From the NCBI GenBank assembly GCA_017989885.1, contig JAGNPA010000135.1:1-5800 (forward strand): a DNA stretch of 5,800 nt, in the 5' to 3' direction. This document shows positions 1 to 5,800 of this stretch, piece by piece. Within the stretch, counting starts at the first letter, position 1. Each line of letters starts with the position of its first letter. The stretch is from Aquabacterium sp. (lineage in GTDB: Bacteria; Pseudomonadota; Gammaproteobacteria; Burkholderiales; Burkholderiaceae_C). The notes beneath the pieces were generated by a model that had not been told where the DNA came from, did not search any database, and saw nothing but the letters and a program-made list of their open reading frames with translations. Both the position numbers and the translations under genes were made by a program.

Positions 1-32
1 AGCCAGCTCTGAGCACCAGACTCAGGCACATC

Positions 33-58
33 AAGGCCCGCCATTGAGCGGGCCTTTT
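33..58 (+). terminator. Rho-independent terminator of a gene left of the window
   Basis: A perfect 9 bp inverted repeat (33-41 with 48-56) encloses a 6-base loop, and the descending arm runs into four T residues (55-58). The stem is rich in G and C. This is a classic intrinsic terminator for transcription moving rightward, so it closes a plus-strand transcript that enters from outside the window. On the minus strand the stem is followed only by TT and then GA, so it would work less well for the protease gene that runs leftward and ends at 135. It may still help stop that transcript. No other terminator-like structure was seen between 59 and 134. Confidence 0.85.
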
Positions 59-134
59 ACGTTTCTTGCGTTGACGCTGCAGCTACCTGGCACCTCACGC
101 GAATGGCCTTAGGGTGCGTGGACGCCCCTCGCAC

Positions 135-1322
135 TCACTCTTCGCTGTCGTCCTGCTGGGGTTGCGCTGGCAAAGCCATCCGCGGGCGCTTGGCCACCGT
201 GACCATGGCGGTCAGGCTTTGGCCGCCGCGTAGCAGGCGAAGTTGCGCCGCCTCACCCGGTTTGAGCGCGGCCACGGCATTGAGCAACTGGGCCGTGTTG
301 GCGACCTTCTGCGAGGCCACCTCCACCACCACATCGCCCGGGCGCACGCCGCCCAAGGCCGCTGGCCCGTTGTGCAGCACGCCGGTGATCAGCACGCCCT
401 CCTTGAGCGGCAGGTTGAAGGTTTCGGCGATCTCGGGTGTCAGGTCGCGTGGCTCGACACCGATCCAGCCGCGGGTGACCTGGCCGTCGCGGATCAGGCT
501 CTCCATCACCTGACGGGCGGTGGACACGGGAATCGCGAACCCGATGCCCATGCTGCCGCCCGAACGCGAGTAGATGGCGCTGTTGATGCCCACCAGGTTA
601 CCGTCGATGTCCACGAGTGCGCCGCCCGAGTTGCCGGGGTTGATGGCGGCATCGGTCTGGATGAAGTTCTCGAAGGTGTTGATGCCCAGCTGGTTGCGAC
701 CCAGGGCGCTGACAATGCCCGAAGTCACGGTCTGGCCCACGCCAAAGGGGTTGCCGATGGCGAGCACGGCGTCGCCCACCTGCAAGGTGTCGGAGCTGCC
801 AAAGGTGATGGCTGGCAGGCGATCGAGCTCGACCTTGAGTACGGCCAGATCGGTGTCCGGATCGGTGCCGATGACCTTGGCCACCGCTTTGCGGCCATCG
901 GTGAGCATGATCTGGATGTCGTCCATGCGGTCGACCACATGGTTGTTGGTGAGCACGTAGCCTTCTGGCGAGACAATCACCCCTGAGCCCACGCCGGACT
1001 GAGGTTGCGACTCCTGGTCACCAAAGAAATAGCGGAACCACGGGTCGCTGCGGCGGTTCTGGCGGGCCGCCGTGTTGCTGGCGCTCACGCTGACCACCGT
1101 GGGGGCCGCTTTACGAGCGGCATCACGGAAACTGGTCAGGGCCTGGCGCTCGGCACTGGCGGCGCTGGCCGCCGGGGACGGGGCCACGAGCACCGTGGGC
1201 GCGGGCAGGCCCTGTCGGGACGTCCAGCTAGAGAGCCACTGCGGGCGAAACGTCGCCACGACAAAGAGCACACCGACGGCAACGGTCACCGTCTGCGAGA
1301 AAATCAACCATGTTTTGCGCAT
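135..1322 (-). CDS. DegS/HtrA-type membrane-anchored serine protease (S1C family, one PDZ domain)
   Basis: Predicted periplasmic trypsin-like protease of the HtrA family, involved in envelope protein quality control or stress signalling. From the chosen ATG (395 aa) the protein has a single hydrophobic membrane segment at about residues 4-25, then an Ala/Pro/Ser-rich linker. The protease domain follows, with catalytic His128 in TNNHVV, Asp158 in DTDLAVL and Ser232 in GNSGGA. One PDZ domain lies at about 285-380, and the tail is acidic. One anchor plus one PDZ fits DegS/AlgW better than DegP, which has a cleaved signal and two PDZ domains. In E. coli, DegS cuts the anti-sigma factor RseA, but no sigma-E genes lie nearby here, so the substrate cannot be inferred. 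An ATG two codons upstream (1328) and a GTG at 1367 are also in frame. I chose 1322 because the basic MRKTW stretch directly before the hydrophobic segment is typical of the family, although no strong ribosome binding site marks any of the three. Some databases mislabel such proteins as 2-alkenal reductase. Confidence 0.93.
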   Translation of the reverse strand: MRKTWLIFSQTVTVAVGVLFVVATFRPQWLSSWTSRQGLPAPTVLVAPSPAASAASAERQALTSFRDAARKAAPTVVSVSASNTAARQNRRSDPWFRYFFGDQESQPQSGVGSGVIVSPEGYVLTNNHVVDRMDDIQIMLTDGRKAVAKVIGTDPDTDLAVLKVELDRLPAITFGSSDTLQVGDAVLAIGNPFGVGQTVTSGIVSALGRNQLGINTFENFIQTDAAINPGNSGGALVDIDGNLVGINSAIYSRSGGSMGIGFAIPVSTARQVMESLIRDGQVTRGWIGVEPRDLTPEIAETFNLPLKEGVLITGVLHNGPAALGGVRPGDVVVEVASQKVANTAQLLNAVAALKPGEAAQLRLLRGGQSLTAMVTVAKRPRMALPAQPQQDDSEE

Positions 1323-1338
1323 GAACATCACAAGCCAG

Positions 1339-1344
1339 AAAGGG
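1339..1344 (+). promoter_or_regulatory. Likely ribosome binding site of the Nif3-family gene
   Basis: The purine run AAAGGG lies 6 bases before the GTG at 1351, a normal Shine-Dalgarno spacing. The in-frame ATG at 1321 has no comparable purine run upstream. The site therefore favours the GTG as the start of the Nif3-family protein. The match to the AGGAGG consensus is only partial. Confidence 0.5.
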
Positions 1345-1350
1345 CCCGCC

Positions 1351-2100
1351 GTGATCGATAGAGACACCCTGCACTCCCACCTCCACCAACTGCTGGAAGC
1401 CGAGCGCTTTCGGGATTATGGGCCGAACGGTCTGCAGGTGGAGGGCAAGCAGGTCATTCGCAAGGTGGTGACCGGGGTCACGGCCAGTCTGGCGTTGATC
1501 GAGGCGGCCATTGAGACCGGCGCCGATGCCATCCTGGTGCACCACGGTCTGTTCTGGAAGGGACAGGATGGCCGGGTCACGGGCTGGATGAAGCAGCGTC
1601 TGCAACGCCTGCTGGCCCATGACATCAACCTGCTGGCCTATCACCTGCCGCTGGACGCCCATGCCAGCCTGGGCAACAACGCGCAGTGGGGCGAGAAGCT
1701 GGGCTTGCAGGCCGATGCGCGCTTTGGTGAGCAGGAGTTGGGCTTCATTGGGGCGGCGCCAGCGGGCTTGGAGTTGAGTGCCTTGCAGGCACGCGTTCGC
1801 TCGGTGATGGGGCGCGAACCGGTGGGCCTGCCGGGCGATGGTCGCCCTCTGCGACGCGTGGCCTGGTGCAGCGGTGGCGCGCAGAGCTACTTCGAGGGCG
1901 CGATTGCGGCCGGGGCCGATGTGTTCCTCACCGGGGAGATCTCCGAGCCGCAGGCGCACTATGCGCGCGAGACCGGCGTGGCCTTCCTGGCCTGCGGTCA
2001 CCACGCCAGCGAGCGCTATGGCGTGCAGGCGCTGGGCCAGCACCTGGCGGCGCAGCTGGGCGTAGAGCACATGTTCATCGAGATCGACAACCCGGCGTAA
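1351..2100 (+). CDS. Nif3/YbgI-family dinuclear metal-centre protein
   Basis: Member of the widely conserved Nif3-like family (COG0327), a cytoplasmic protein with a two-metal site. Its physiological role is poorly defined, and the frequent label GTP cyclohydrolase I type 2 is weakly founded. From the GTG start it is 249 aa, the usual length for bacterial members. The N-terminal signature RDYGPNGLQVEG is at about 21-32. Metal ligands expected from E. coli YbgI are all present: His64 and His65 in VHHG, Asp102 in LPLD, and His217 and Glu221 in CGHHASE. The GTG at 1351 is preferred for its upstream purine run and family length. The in-frame ATG at 1321 would add ten residues and overlap the start of the divergent protease gene. 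The gene is divergent from the protease and converges on hisF, with 12 bp between the stop codons and no obvious terminator there. Confidence 0.93.
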   Translation: MIDRDTLHSHLHQLLEAERFRDYGPNGLQVEGKQVIRKVVTGVTASLALIEAAIETGADAILVHHGLFWKGQDGRVTGWMKQRLQRLLAHDINLLAYHLPLDAHASLGNNAQWGEKLGLQADARFGEQELGFIGAAPAGLELSALQARVRSVMGREPVGLPGDGRPLRRVAWCSGGAQSYFEGAIAAGADVFLTGEISEPQAHYARETGVAFLACGHHASERYGVQALGQHLAAQLGVEHMFIEIDNPA

Positions 2101-2112
2101 GCACGGCCAAGA

Positions 2113-2892
2113 TCAGAGCCGCACCGGGATGCCGCGCTGCGCCATCAAGGCCTTGGCCTGCGCCACGGTGTACTCGCCGTAGTGGAAGATGCTGGCGGCG
2201 AGCACGGCATCCGCCCCGCCCTGCTGCACGCCGTCAGCCAGGTGGTCGAGGTTGCCCACGCCACCCGAGGCGATCACCGGCACGCCCACCGCGTCGCTCA
2301 CGGCCCGAGTCAGTTCCAGATCGAAGCCGGACTTGGTGCCATCGCGGTCCATGCTGGTCAGCAGGATTTCGCCCGCGCCGTGCTCGGCCATTTGTTTGGC
2401 CCACGCCACGGCATCGAGGCCCACGTTCTTGCGGCCCCCGTGGCTGTACACGTCCCAACCCGGTCCGCGTGCCACCAGATCGTCACCCTGGCGCTTCTTG
2501 GCGTCGATGGCCACCACGATGCACTGCGAGCCATAGCGCTCGGAGGCTTCGCGGATGACCGGCGGGTTGGCCAGCGCCGCCGAGTTGAAGCTGACCTTGT
2601 CGGCCCCGGCGTTGAGCAGGCGACGTACGTCTTCAACCGTGCGCACGCCCCCCCCCACCGTCAGCGGGATGAAGACCTGCGAGGCCACGGCTTCGATGAT
2701 GTGCAGGATCACGTCGCGGCCATCGCTGGTCGCGGTGATGTCCAGGAAGGTCAGCTCGTCGGCACCTTGGTCGTTGTAGCGTGCGGCGATCTCGACCGGA
2801 TCGCCCGCGTCGCGCAGTTCGACAAAGTTGACGCCCTTGACGACGCGACCACCGGTCACGTCCAGGCAGGGGATGATGCGTTTGGCCAGCAC
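2113..2892 (-). CDS. hisF: Imidazole glycerol phosphate synthase, cyclase subunit HisF
   Basis: HisF is the cyclase half of the HisH-HisF complex. It uses ammonia delivered from HisH to convert PRFAR into imidazole glycerol phosphate and AICAR, the latter feeding back to purine synthesis. The 259-residue (beta/alpha)8 barrel begins [12 protein letters not shown]. Catalytic Asp11 (PCLDV) and Asp130 (VVAIDAK) are both present, as are the phosphate-binding loops TVGGGVR (78-84) and ASGGVGN (208-214). The start is a GTG one base beyond the hisA TGA, which fits translational coupling. An in-frame ATG at 2976 would add 28 residues lying inside hisA and lacking HisF similarity, so I reject it. It is the last his gene in the window; hisI and hisE do not follow. 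A run of nine G (2648-2656) encodes the glycines of the TVGGGVR loop. Confidence 0.97.
   Translation of the reverse strand: MLAKRIIPCLDVTGGRVVKGVNFVELRDAGDPVEIAARYNDQGADELTFLDITATSDGRDVILHIIEAVASQVFIPLTVGGGVRTVEDVRRLLNAGADKVSFNSAALANPPVIREASERYGSQCIVVAIDAKKRQGDDLVARGPGWDVYSHGGRKNVGLDAVAWAKQMAEHGAGEILLTSMDRDGTKSGFDLELTRAVSDAVGVPVIASGGVGNLDHLADGVQQGGADAVLAASIFHYGEYTVAQAKALMAQRGIPVRL
2648..2656 (-). repeat. Nine-base G homopolymer inside hisF
   Basis: Nine consecutive C on the plus strand read as nine G in the hisF sense strand. They span the last base of Val79 through the second base of Gly82, within the phosphate-binding TVGGGVR loop. The frame is intact as given. Tracts of this length are prone to slippage during replication and to sequencing error. 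Confidence 0.95.
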
Positions 2893-2893
2893 G

Positions 2894-3643
2894 TCAGACG
2901 CCGTCGCCGTTAAGCTCGTCGGCGCGCTTTTGGCCGGCGGCAAAATCGAGATCGCCGGTGTAGATGGCGCGGCCACAGATCACGCCTTCCACGCCCTCGG
3001 ATTCGACCGCGCACAGGCGCTCGATGTCCTGGATGTTGGACAGGCCGCCCGAGGCGATCACGGGGATGCTCAGGGCCTGGGCCAGCTTGACGGTGGCGTC
3101 GATGTTGACGCCCGACAGCATGCCGTCACGGCCGATGTCGGTGTAGATGACGCCTTCGACACCATAGTCTTCGAACTTCTTGGCCAGGTCCACGACCTCG
3201 TGGCCCGACAGCTTGCTCCAACCGTCGGTGGCAACCTTGCCGTCCTTGGCGTCCAGGCCCACGATGATGTGACCGCCAAAAGCAGTGCAGGCATCGCGCA
3301 GGAAACCGGGATTCTTCACCGCAGCCGTGCCGATGATGACGTAGCTCAGGCCACCGTCGAGGTAGCGCTCGATGGTGTCGAGGTCGCGGATGCCGCCGCC
3401 CAGTTGCACGGGGATCTCTTCGCCCACCTCTTTGAGGATCGCCTTGATGGCAGCCTGATTGACGGGCTGGCCGGCGAAAGCGCCATTGAGGTCCACCAGG
3501 TGCAGGCGACGCGCGCCGGCATCCAGCCAGCGCCGGGCCATCGCGGCCGGGTCTTCGCCGAAGGTGGTGGAGTCGTTCATGTCGCCTTGCTTGAGGCGAA
3601 CACACTTGCCGTCTTTCAGGTCAATCGCAGGGATCAGCAGCAT
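2894..3643 (-). CDS. hisA: ProFAR isomerase HisA
   Basis: HisA is 1-(5-phosphoribosyl)-5-[(5-phosphoribosylamino)methylideneamino]imidazole-4-carboxamide isomerase. It performs the Amadori rearrangement of ProFAR to PRFAR, the substrate of HisH-HisF. The 249-residue protein has the normal family length and a (beta/alpha)8 barrel related to HisF. The N-terminus [12 protein letters not shown] carries the catalytic base Asp8. The second catalytic Asp is Asp131 in VGLDAKDG. Phosphate-binding loops are QLGGGIR (80-86) and ASGGLSN (197-203). The ATG at 3643 places the conserved N-terminus exactly, although its ribosome binding site is weak. A 51 bp gap separates it from hisH upstream, and hisF begins one base after its stop. 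Confidence 0.97.
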   Translation of the reverse strand: MLLIPAIDLKDGKCVRLKQGDMNDSTTFGEDPAAMARRWLDAGARRLHLVDLNGAFAGQPVNQAAIKAILKEVGEEIPVQLGGGIRDLDTIERYLDGGLSYVIIGTAAVKNPGFLRDACTAFGGHIIVGLDAKDGKVATDGWSKLSGHEVVDLAKKFEDYGVEGVIYTDIGRDGMLSGVNIDATVKLAQALSIPVIASGGLSNIQDIERLCAVESEGVEGVICGRAIYTGDLDFAAGQKRADELNGDGV

Positions 3644-3694
3644 GATGGCTGTGGTGCGTCAGTGAGGAAGTCGTTGAAAAGCCCGGGCCCGACT

Positions 3695-4381
3695 TCAGGG
3701 CTGCCAGAGCAGGAAATTGCGATACAGGGCCAAGCCATGCTCCGCACTCTTTTCAGGGTGGAACTGCGTCGCGAAAATATTATCCCTGGCAACGGCGCAG
3801 GTAAAGCGCACACCGTATTCGGTCTCGCCTGCGCTGTGCCGGGGATCGTTCACGACGGCATGGTAGCTGTGAACGAAGTAAAAATAGCTGTTGTCAGGGA
3901 TGCCGGCCCAAACGGGGTGAGGCTGGCCGCCCCAGATGCCCTCGTGGCGGGCCTGGTGCACGGTGTTCCAGCCCATCTGCGGCACCTTGTAGCGGCTGCC
4001 GTCGGGCTGGGTCATGCCATCGAGACGGAACCGCACCACCTGGCCGGGGATCAGGCCCAGCCCGGGCGTGTCCTGCTCTTCGGAGTGGTCGAGCAGCATC
4101 TGCATGCCCACGCACACGCCCATCAGGGGCTTGGTGGCGGCGGCGTCCAGCACGGCGCCCAGCAGGTCACCGCCATGGGCGCCCCGCAACTCGCTCATGC
4201 AATCACGCATGGCCCCCTGCCCTGGCAGCACGACGCGCTGGGCGGCACGCACCACAGCGGGGTCATTGGTGACCACCACGTTCAGGTTGAGGTCCTTGGC
4301 GGCGTGCTCCACCGCCTGCGACACCGATCGCAGATTGCCCATGCCGTAGTCGATGACGGCCACTGTTGAGGTCTGGCTCAT
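3695..4381 (-). CDS. hisH: Imidazole glycerol phosphate synthase, glutamine amidotransferase subunit HisH
   Basis: HisH is a class I glutamine amidotransferase. It hydrolyses glutamine and channels ammonia through the HisF barrel. From the ATG the protein is 228 aa, a little longer than the roughly 200 residues of many HisH proteins. The opening [14 protein letters not shown] is diagnostic. The nucleophile is Cys90 in GVCVGMQ, with His208 and Glu210 in QFHPEKS completing the triad. The oxyanion-strand motif is LPGQGAM (52-58), with Gln where many homologues have Val. The PQMGWN motif at 134-139 is also typical. A GTG three codons earlier (4390) is an alternative start; neither has a clear ribosome binding site. 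The gene lies 34 bp after hisB and 51 bp before hisA. Confidence 0.96.
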   Translation of the reverse strand: MSQTSTVAVIDYGMGNLRSVSQAVEHAAKDLNLNVVVTNDPAVVRAAQRVVLPGQGAMRDCMSELRGAHGGDLLGAVLDAAATKPLMGVCVGMQMLLDHSEEQDTPGLGLIPGQVVRFRLDGMTQPDGSRYKVPQMGWNTVHQARHEGIWGGQPHPVWAGIPDNSYFYFVHSYHAVVNDPRHSAGETEYGVRFTCAVARDNIFATQFHPEKSAEHGLALYRNFLLWQP

Positions 4382-4415
4382 GAGAGTCACAAAGATGGCA
4401 ACAGGGGGGCGAGGC

Positions 4416-5042
4416 TCACAGGGAGCCCTTGGTCGAGGGGATCACACCCGCCATGCGGGGATCGCGTTCGAGTGCGCCGCGCAGGGCACGGGCAAAGGCC
4501 TTGAACACGGTTTCGCACTGGTGGTGCGCATTGACACCCTTGAGGTTGTCGATGTGCAGGGTCACGCCCGCATGGTTGACGAAGCCCTGGAAGAACTCGT
4601 AGGTCAGCTGCGTGTCGAAACCACCGATGCTGCCCGAGGTGAAGGGGATGTCGATGTGCAGGCCGGGGCGACCCGAGAAATCGATGACGACGCGCGACAG
4701 GGCTTCGTCGAGCGGCACATAGGCATGACCGTAACGGCGGATGCCCTTCTTGTCGCCCACGGCCTTGGCAAAGGCCTGGCCCAGGGTGATGCCCACGTCT
4801 TCCACCGTGTGGTGGCCGTCGATGTGCAGGTCACCCACCGCATGGATGTCCAGGTCGACCAGGCCGTGACGGGCAATCTGGTCGAGCATGTGGTCGAAGA
4901 ACCCGATGCCGGTGTGCAGCTTGGCAGCCCCCGTGCCGTCGAGGTTGACGCGCACGGTGATCTGGGTTTCGGCAGTGTTGCGGGTGACCTCGGCCACGCG
5001 GTCGGCGCAGTCAGGGGCCGACACCTGTTGAAGAGCGTTCAT
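4416..5042 (-). CDS. hisB: Imidazole glycerol phosphate dehydratase HisB
   Basis: HisB dehydrates imidazole glycerol phosphate to imidazole acetol phosphate, the substrate of HisC. The 208-residue protein is the single-domain form. It lacks the N-terminal histidinol phosphatase domain fused in E. coli HisB, so histidinol phosphate phosphatase must be encoded elsewhere. Visible motifs are [18 protein letters not shown] (43-60), the metal-binding DGHHTVED (75-82) and the second metal-binding cluster NAHHQCE (171-177). These fit the manganese-dependent multimeric enzyme. Its ATG overlaps the hisC stop as ATGA (5039-5042), a hallmark of translational coupling, so the start is well supported even though the upstream ribosome binding site is weak. 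Confidence 0.97.
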   Translation of the reverse strand: MNALQQVSAPDCADRVAEVTRNTAETQITVRVNLDGTGAAKLHTGIGFFDHMLDQIARHGLVDLDIHAVGDLHIDGHHTVEDVGITLGQAFAKAVGDKKGIRRYGHAYVPLDEALSRVVIDFSGRPGLHIDIPFTSGSIGGFDTQLTYEFFQGFVNHAGVTLHIDNLKGVNAHHQCETVFKAFARALRGALERDPRMAGVIPSTKGSL

Positions 5043-5800
5043 GCAGAAGGAGTTGTCAGGGGTTCACGCAAGATCTCGGCCAAAGCCGCCATCAAGGCAT
5101 CATTTTCCGAAGGCAGGCCCACGGTCAATCGGACACAGTTTGCCAGCAATTGGTGCAGGCCGGACACGTTCTTGATGAGTATCCCTCGGGACTTGAGGGC
5201 CGCAAAGGTGGCGGCGGCATCGTTGACGCGCACCAGGATCATGTTGGCTTGGCTGGGGTAGGCGCGGGCACCGGGCAAGGTGGCCAGGAAGGCCAGCAGG
5301 CGCTCGCGCTCGGCCTTGATGACCTCGGCCTGGCGGGCGAACTCATCGGCGTGCTCCAGCGCAAACAAGGCGGCTTCGGTGTTGAGCACGCTGATGTTGT
5401 AGGGCGGGCGCACTTTTTCGACCTGCTCGATGAGGTCGGCACGGCCCATCATGTAGCCCAGGCGCACGCCAGCCAGGCCGAACTTGGAGAGCGTGCGCAT
5501 CAACAGCACGTGCGGATGCCGCGCGAGGCGATCCAGGTAGCTCTTGCTGGCGAAAGGCTGGTAGGCCTCGTCGATCACGACCAGACCCACGCCATTGGCG
5601 CCCACGGCCTGCACGATCTGCTCGATCGCGGCGTCGTCCCAGAGGTTGGCGGTGGGGTTGTTCGGGTAGGCGATGTAGGTCAGGGCCGGGCGATGTTCGC
5701 GGATCGCGGCCAGCATGGCAGGCGTGTCGAGATCGAAATCGGCCGTGAGCGGCACACCGACAAAGCGCAGGCCGTTTTGCTTGGCGAAGGCTTCGTACAT
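5039..5800 (-). CDS. hisC: Histidinol-phosphate aminotransferase HisC (3' part, start outside window)
   Basis: HisC is a PLP-dependent fold type I aminotransferase that converts imidazole acetol phosphate and glutamate to histidinol phosphate. Only the last 253 residues are in the window. The family is about 350-370 residues long, so roughly 100 N-terminal residues lie to the right, and the Met codon at 5800 is almost certainly internal. Fragment numbering shows YPNNPT (45-50), whose Asn contacts PLP; IDEAY (76-80), with the PLP-nitrogen Asp77 and Tyr80; the Schiff-base Lys106 in [14 protein letters not shown]; and Arg224 in NCVRLTVG, expected to bind the substrate carboxylate. The gene ends in TGA overlapping the hisB ATG. 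A paralogous aromatic aminotransferase is conceivable from sequence alone, but the operon position makes HisC clear. Confidence 0.96.
   Translation of the reverse strand: MYEAFAKQNGLRFVGVPLTADFDLDTPAMLAAIREHRPALTYIAYPNNPTANLWDDAAIEQIVQAVGANGVGLVVIDEAYQPFASKSYLDRLARHPHVLLMRTLSKFGLAGVRLGYMMGRADLIEQVEKVRPPYNISVLNTEAALFALEHADEFARQAEVIKAERERLLAFLATLPGARAYPSQANMILVRVNDAAATFAALKSRGILIKNVSGLHQLLANCVRLTVGLPSENDALMAALAEILREPLTTPSA

Noticed and set aside
75..134. Short inverted repeats such as GCTGCAGC and CACGC/GCGTG near the protease 3' end
   Set aside because: The stems are 4-5 bp with no T run following on the minus strand, so they do not make a credible terminator.
1072..1350. N-terminal extension of the Nif3-family protein from upstream starts
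   Set aside because: The extension is antisense to the protease N-terminal region and lacks Nif3 similarity. The GTG at 1351 gives the family length and has the better ribosome binding site.
1323..1400. Sigma-70 type promoter boxes around the divergent starts
   Set aside because: Only poor matches to the -35 and -10 consensus with unsuitable spacing were seen, so none could be called.
1228..2070. A 280-codon minus-strand open frame opposite the Nif3-family gene
   Set aside because: The plus strand carries all the Nif3 metal ligands in the right spacing. The opposite frame is rich in Gln, Ala and Arg with no family signature.
2893..2976. N-terminal extension of HisF from an in-frame ATG at 2976
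   Set aside because: The extra 28 residues lie inside hisA and resemble no HisF. The conserved [11 protein letters not shown] begins right after the GTG at 2892.
2828..4369. A 513-codon plus-strand open frame antisense to hisF, hisA and hisH
   Set aside because: It lies opposite three clearly conserved enzymes and shows no recognisable domain. Its His/Ala/Gly/Val-rich composition is what antisense reading of high-GC coding DNA produces. Long shadow frames are expected at this base composition.
4353..5261. A 302-codon plus-strand open frame opposite hisB and the end of hisC
   Set aside because: It is antisense to conserved his genes and has no recognisable motif or ribosome binding context.

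Overview
The window is high-GC chromosomal DNA from a betaproteobacterium, most likely order Burkholderiales and close to the Comamonadaceae. This rests on the style of the encoded proteins and the histidine gene order. No species can be named from the sequence alone. Nothing suggests mobile or recently acquired DNA: codon use looks uniform, and there are no transposase, phage or CRISPR features.

The right two thirds (2113-5800) is a histidine biosynthesis operon read on the minus strand in the order hisC (5' part outside the window), hisB, hisH, hisA, hisF. HisC and HisB carry out two of the later steps: HisB dehydrates imidazole glycerol phosphate and HisC transaminates the product. HisH and HisF form the glutamine-dependent imidazole glycerol phosphate synthase, and HisA makes its substrate PRFAR by isomerising ProFAR. 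The genes are tightly packed: hisC and hisB overlap by ATGA, and hisF starts one base after the hisA stop. The two larger gaps are 34 bp (hisB-hisH) and 51 bp (hisH-hisA). All expected catalytic residues are present, so each enzyme looks functional. The operon ends at hisF inside this window. hisI and hisE, which I would expect next in many related genomes, are absent here.

The left third holds a divergent pair. A Nif3/YbgI-family dinuclear metal protein (1351-2100, plus strand) runs toward hisF and converges with it, leaving a 12 bp gap. A DegS/HtrA-type membrane-anchored serine protease (135-1322, minus strand) runs toward the left edge. Their start codons are only 28 bp apart, so at least one promoter must lie inside the neighbouring coding sequence. 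At the left edge is a strong plus-strand intrinsic terminator (33-58). It closes a transcript from outside the window, possibly a tRNA whose last bases are at 1-18.

This is mostly ordinary core-metabolism DNA, and I found no convincing undescribed system. The points worth a second look are the junction between hisF and the Nif3 gene, a nine-base G tract inside hisF, the very compact divergent start region, and the possible tRNA end at the left edge.
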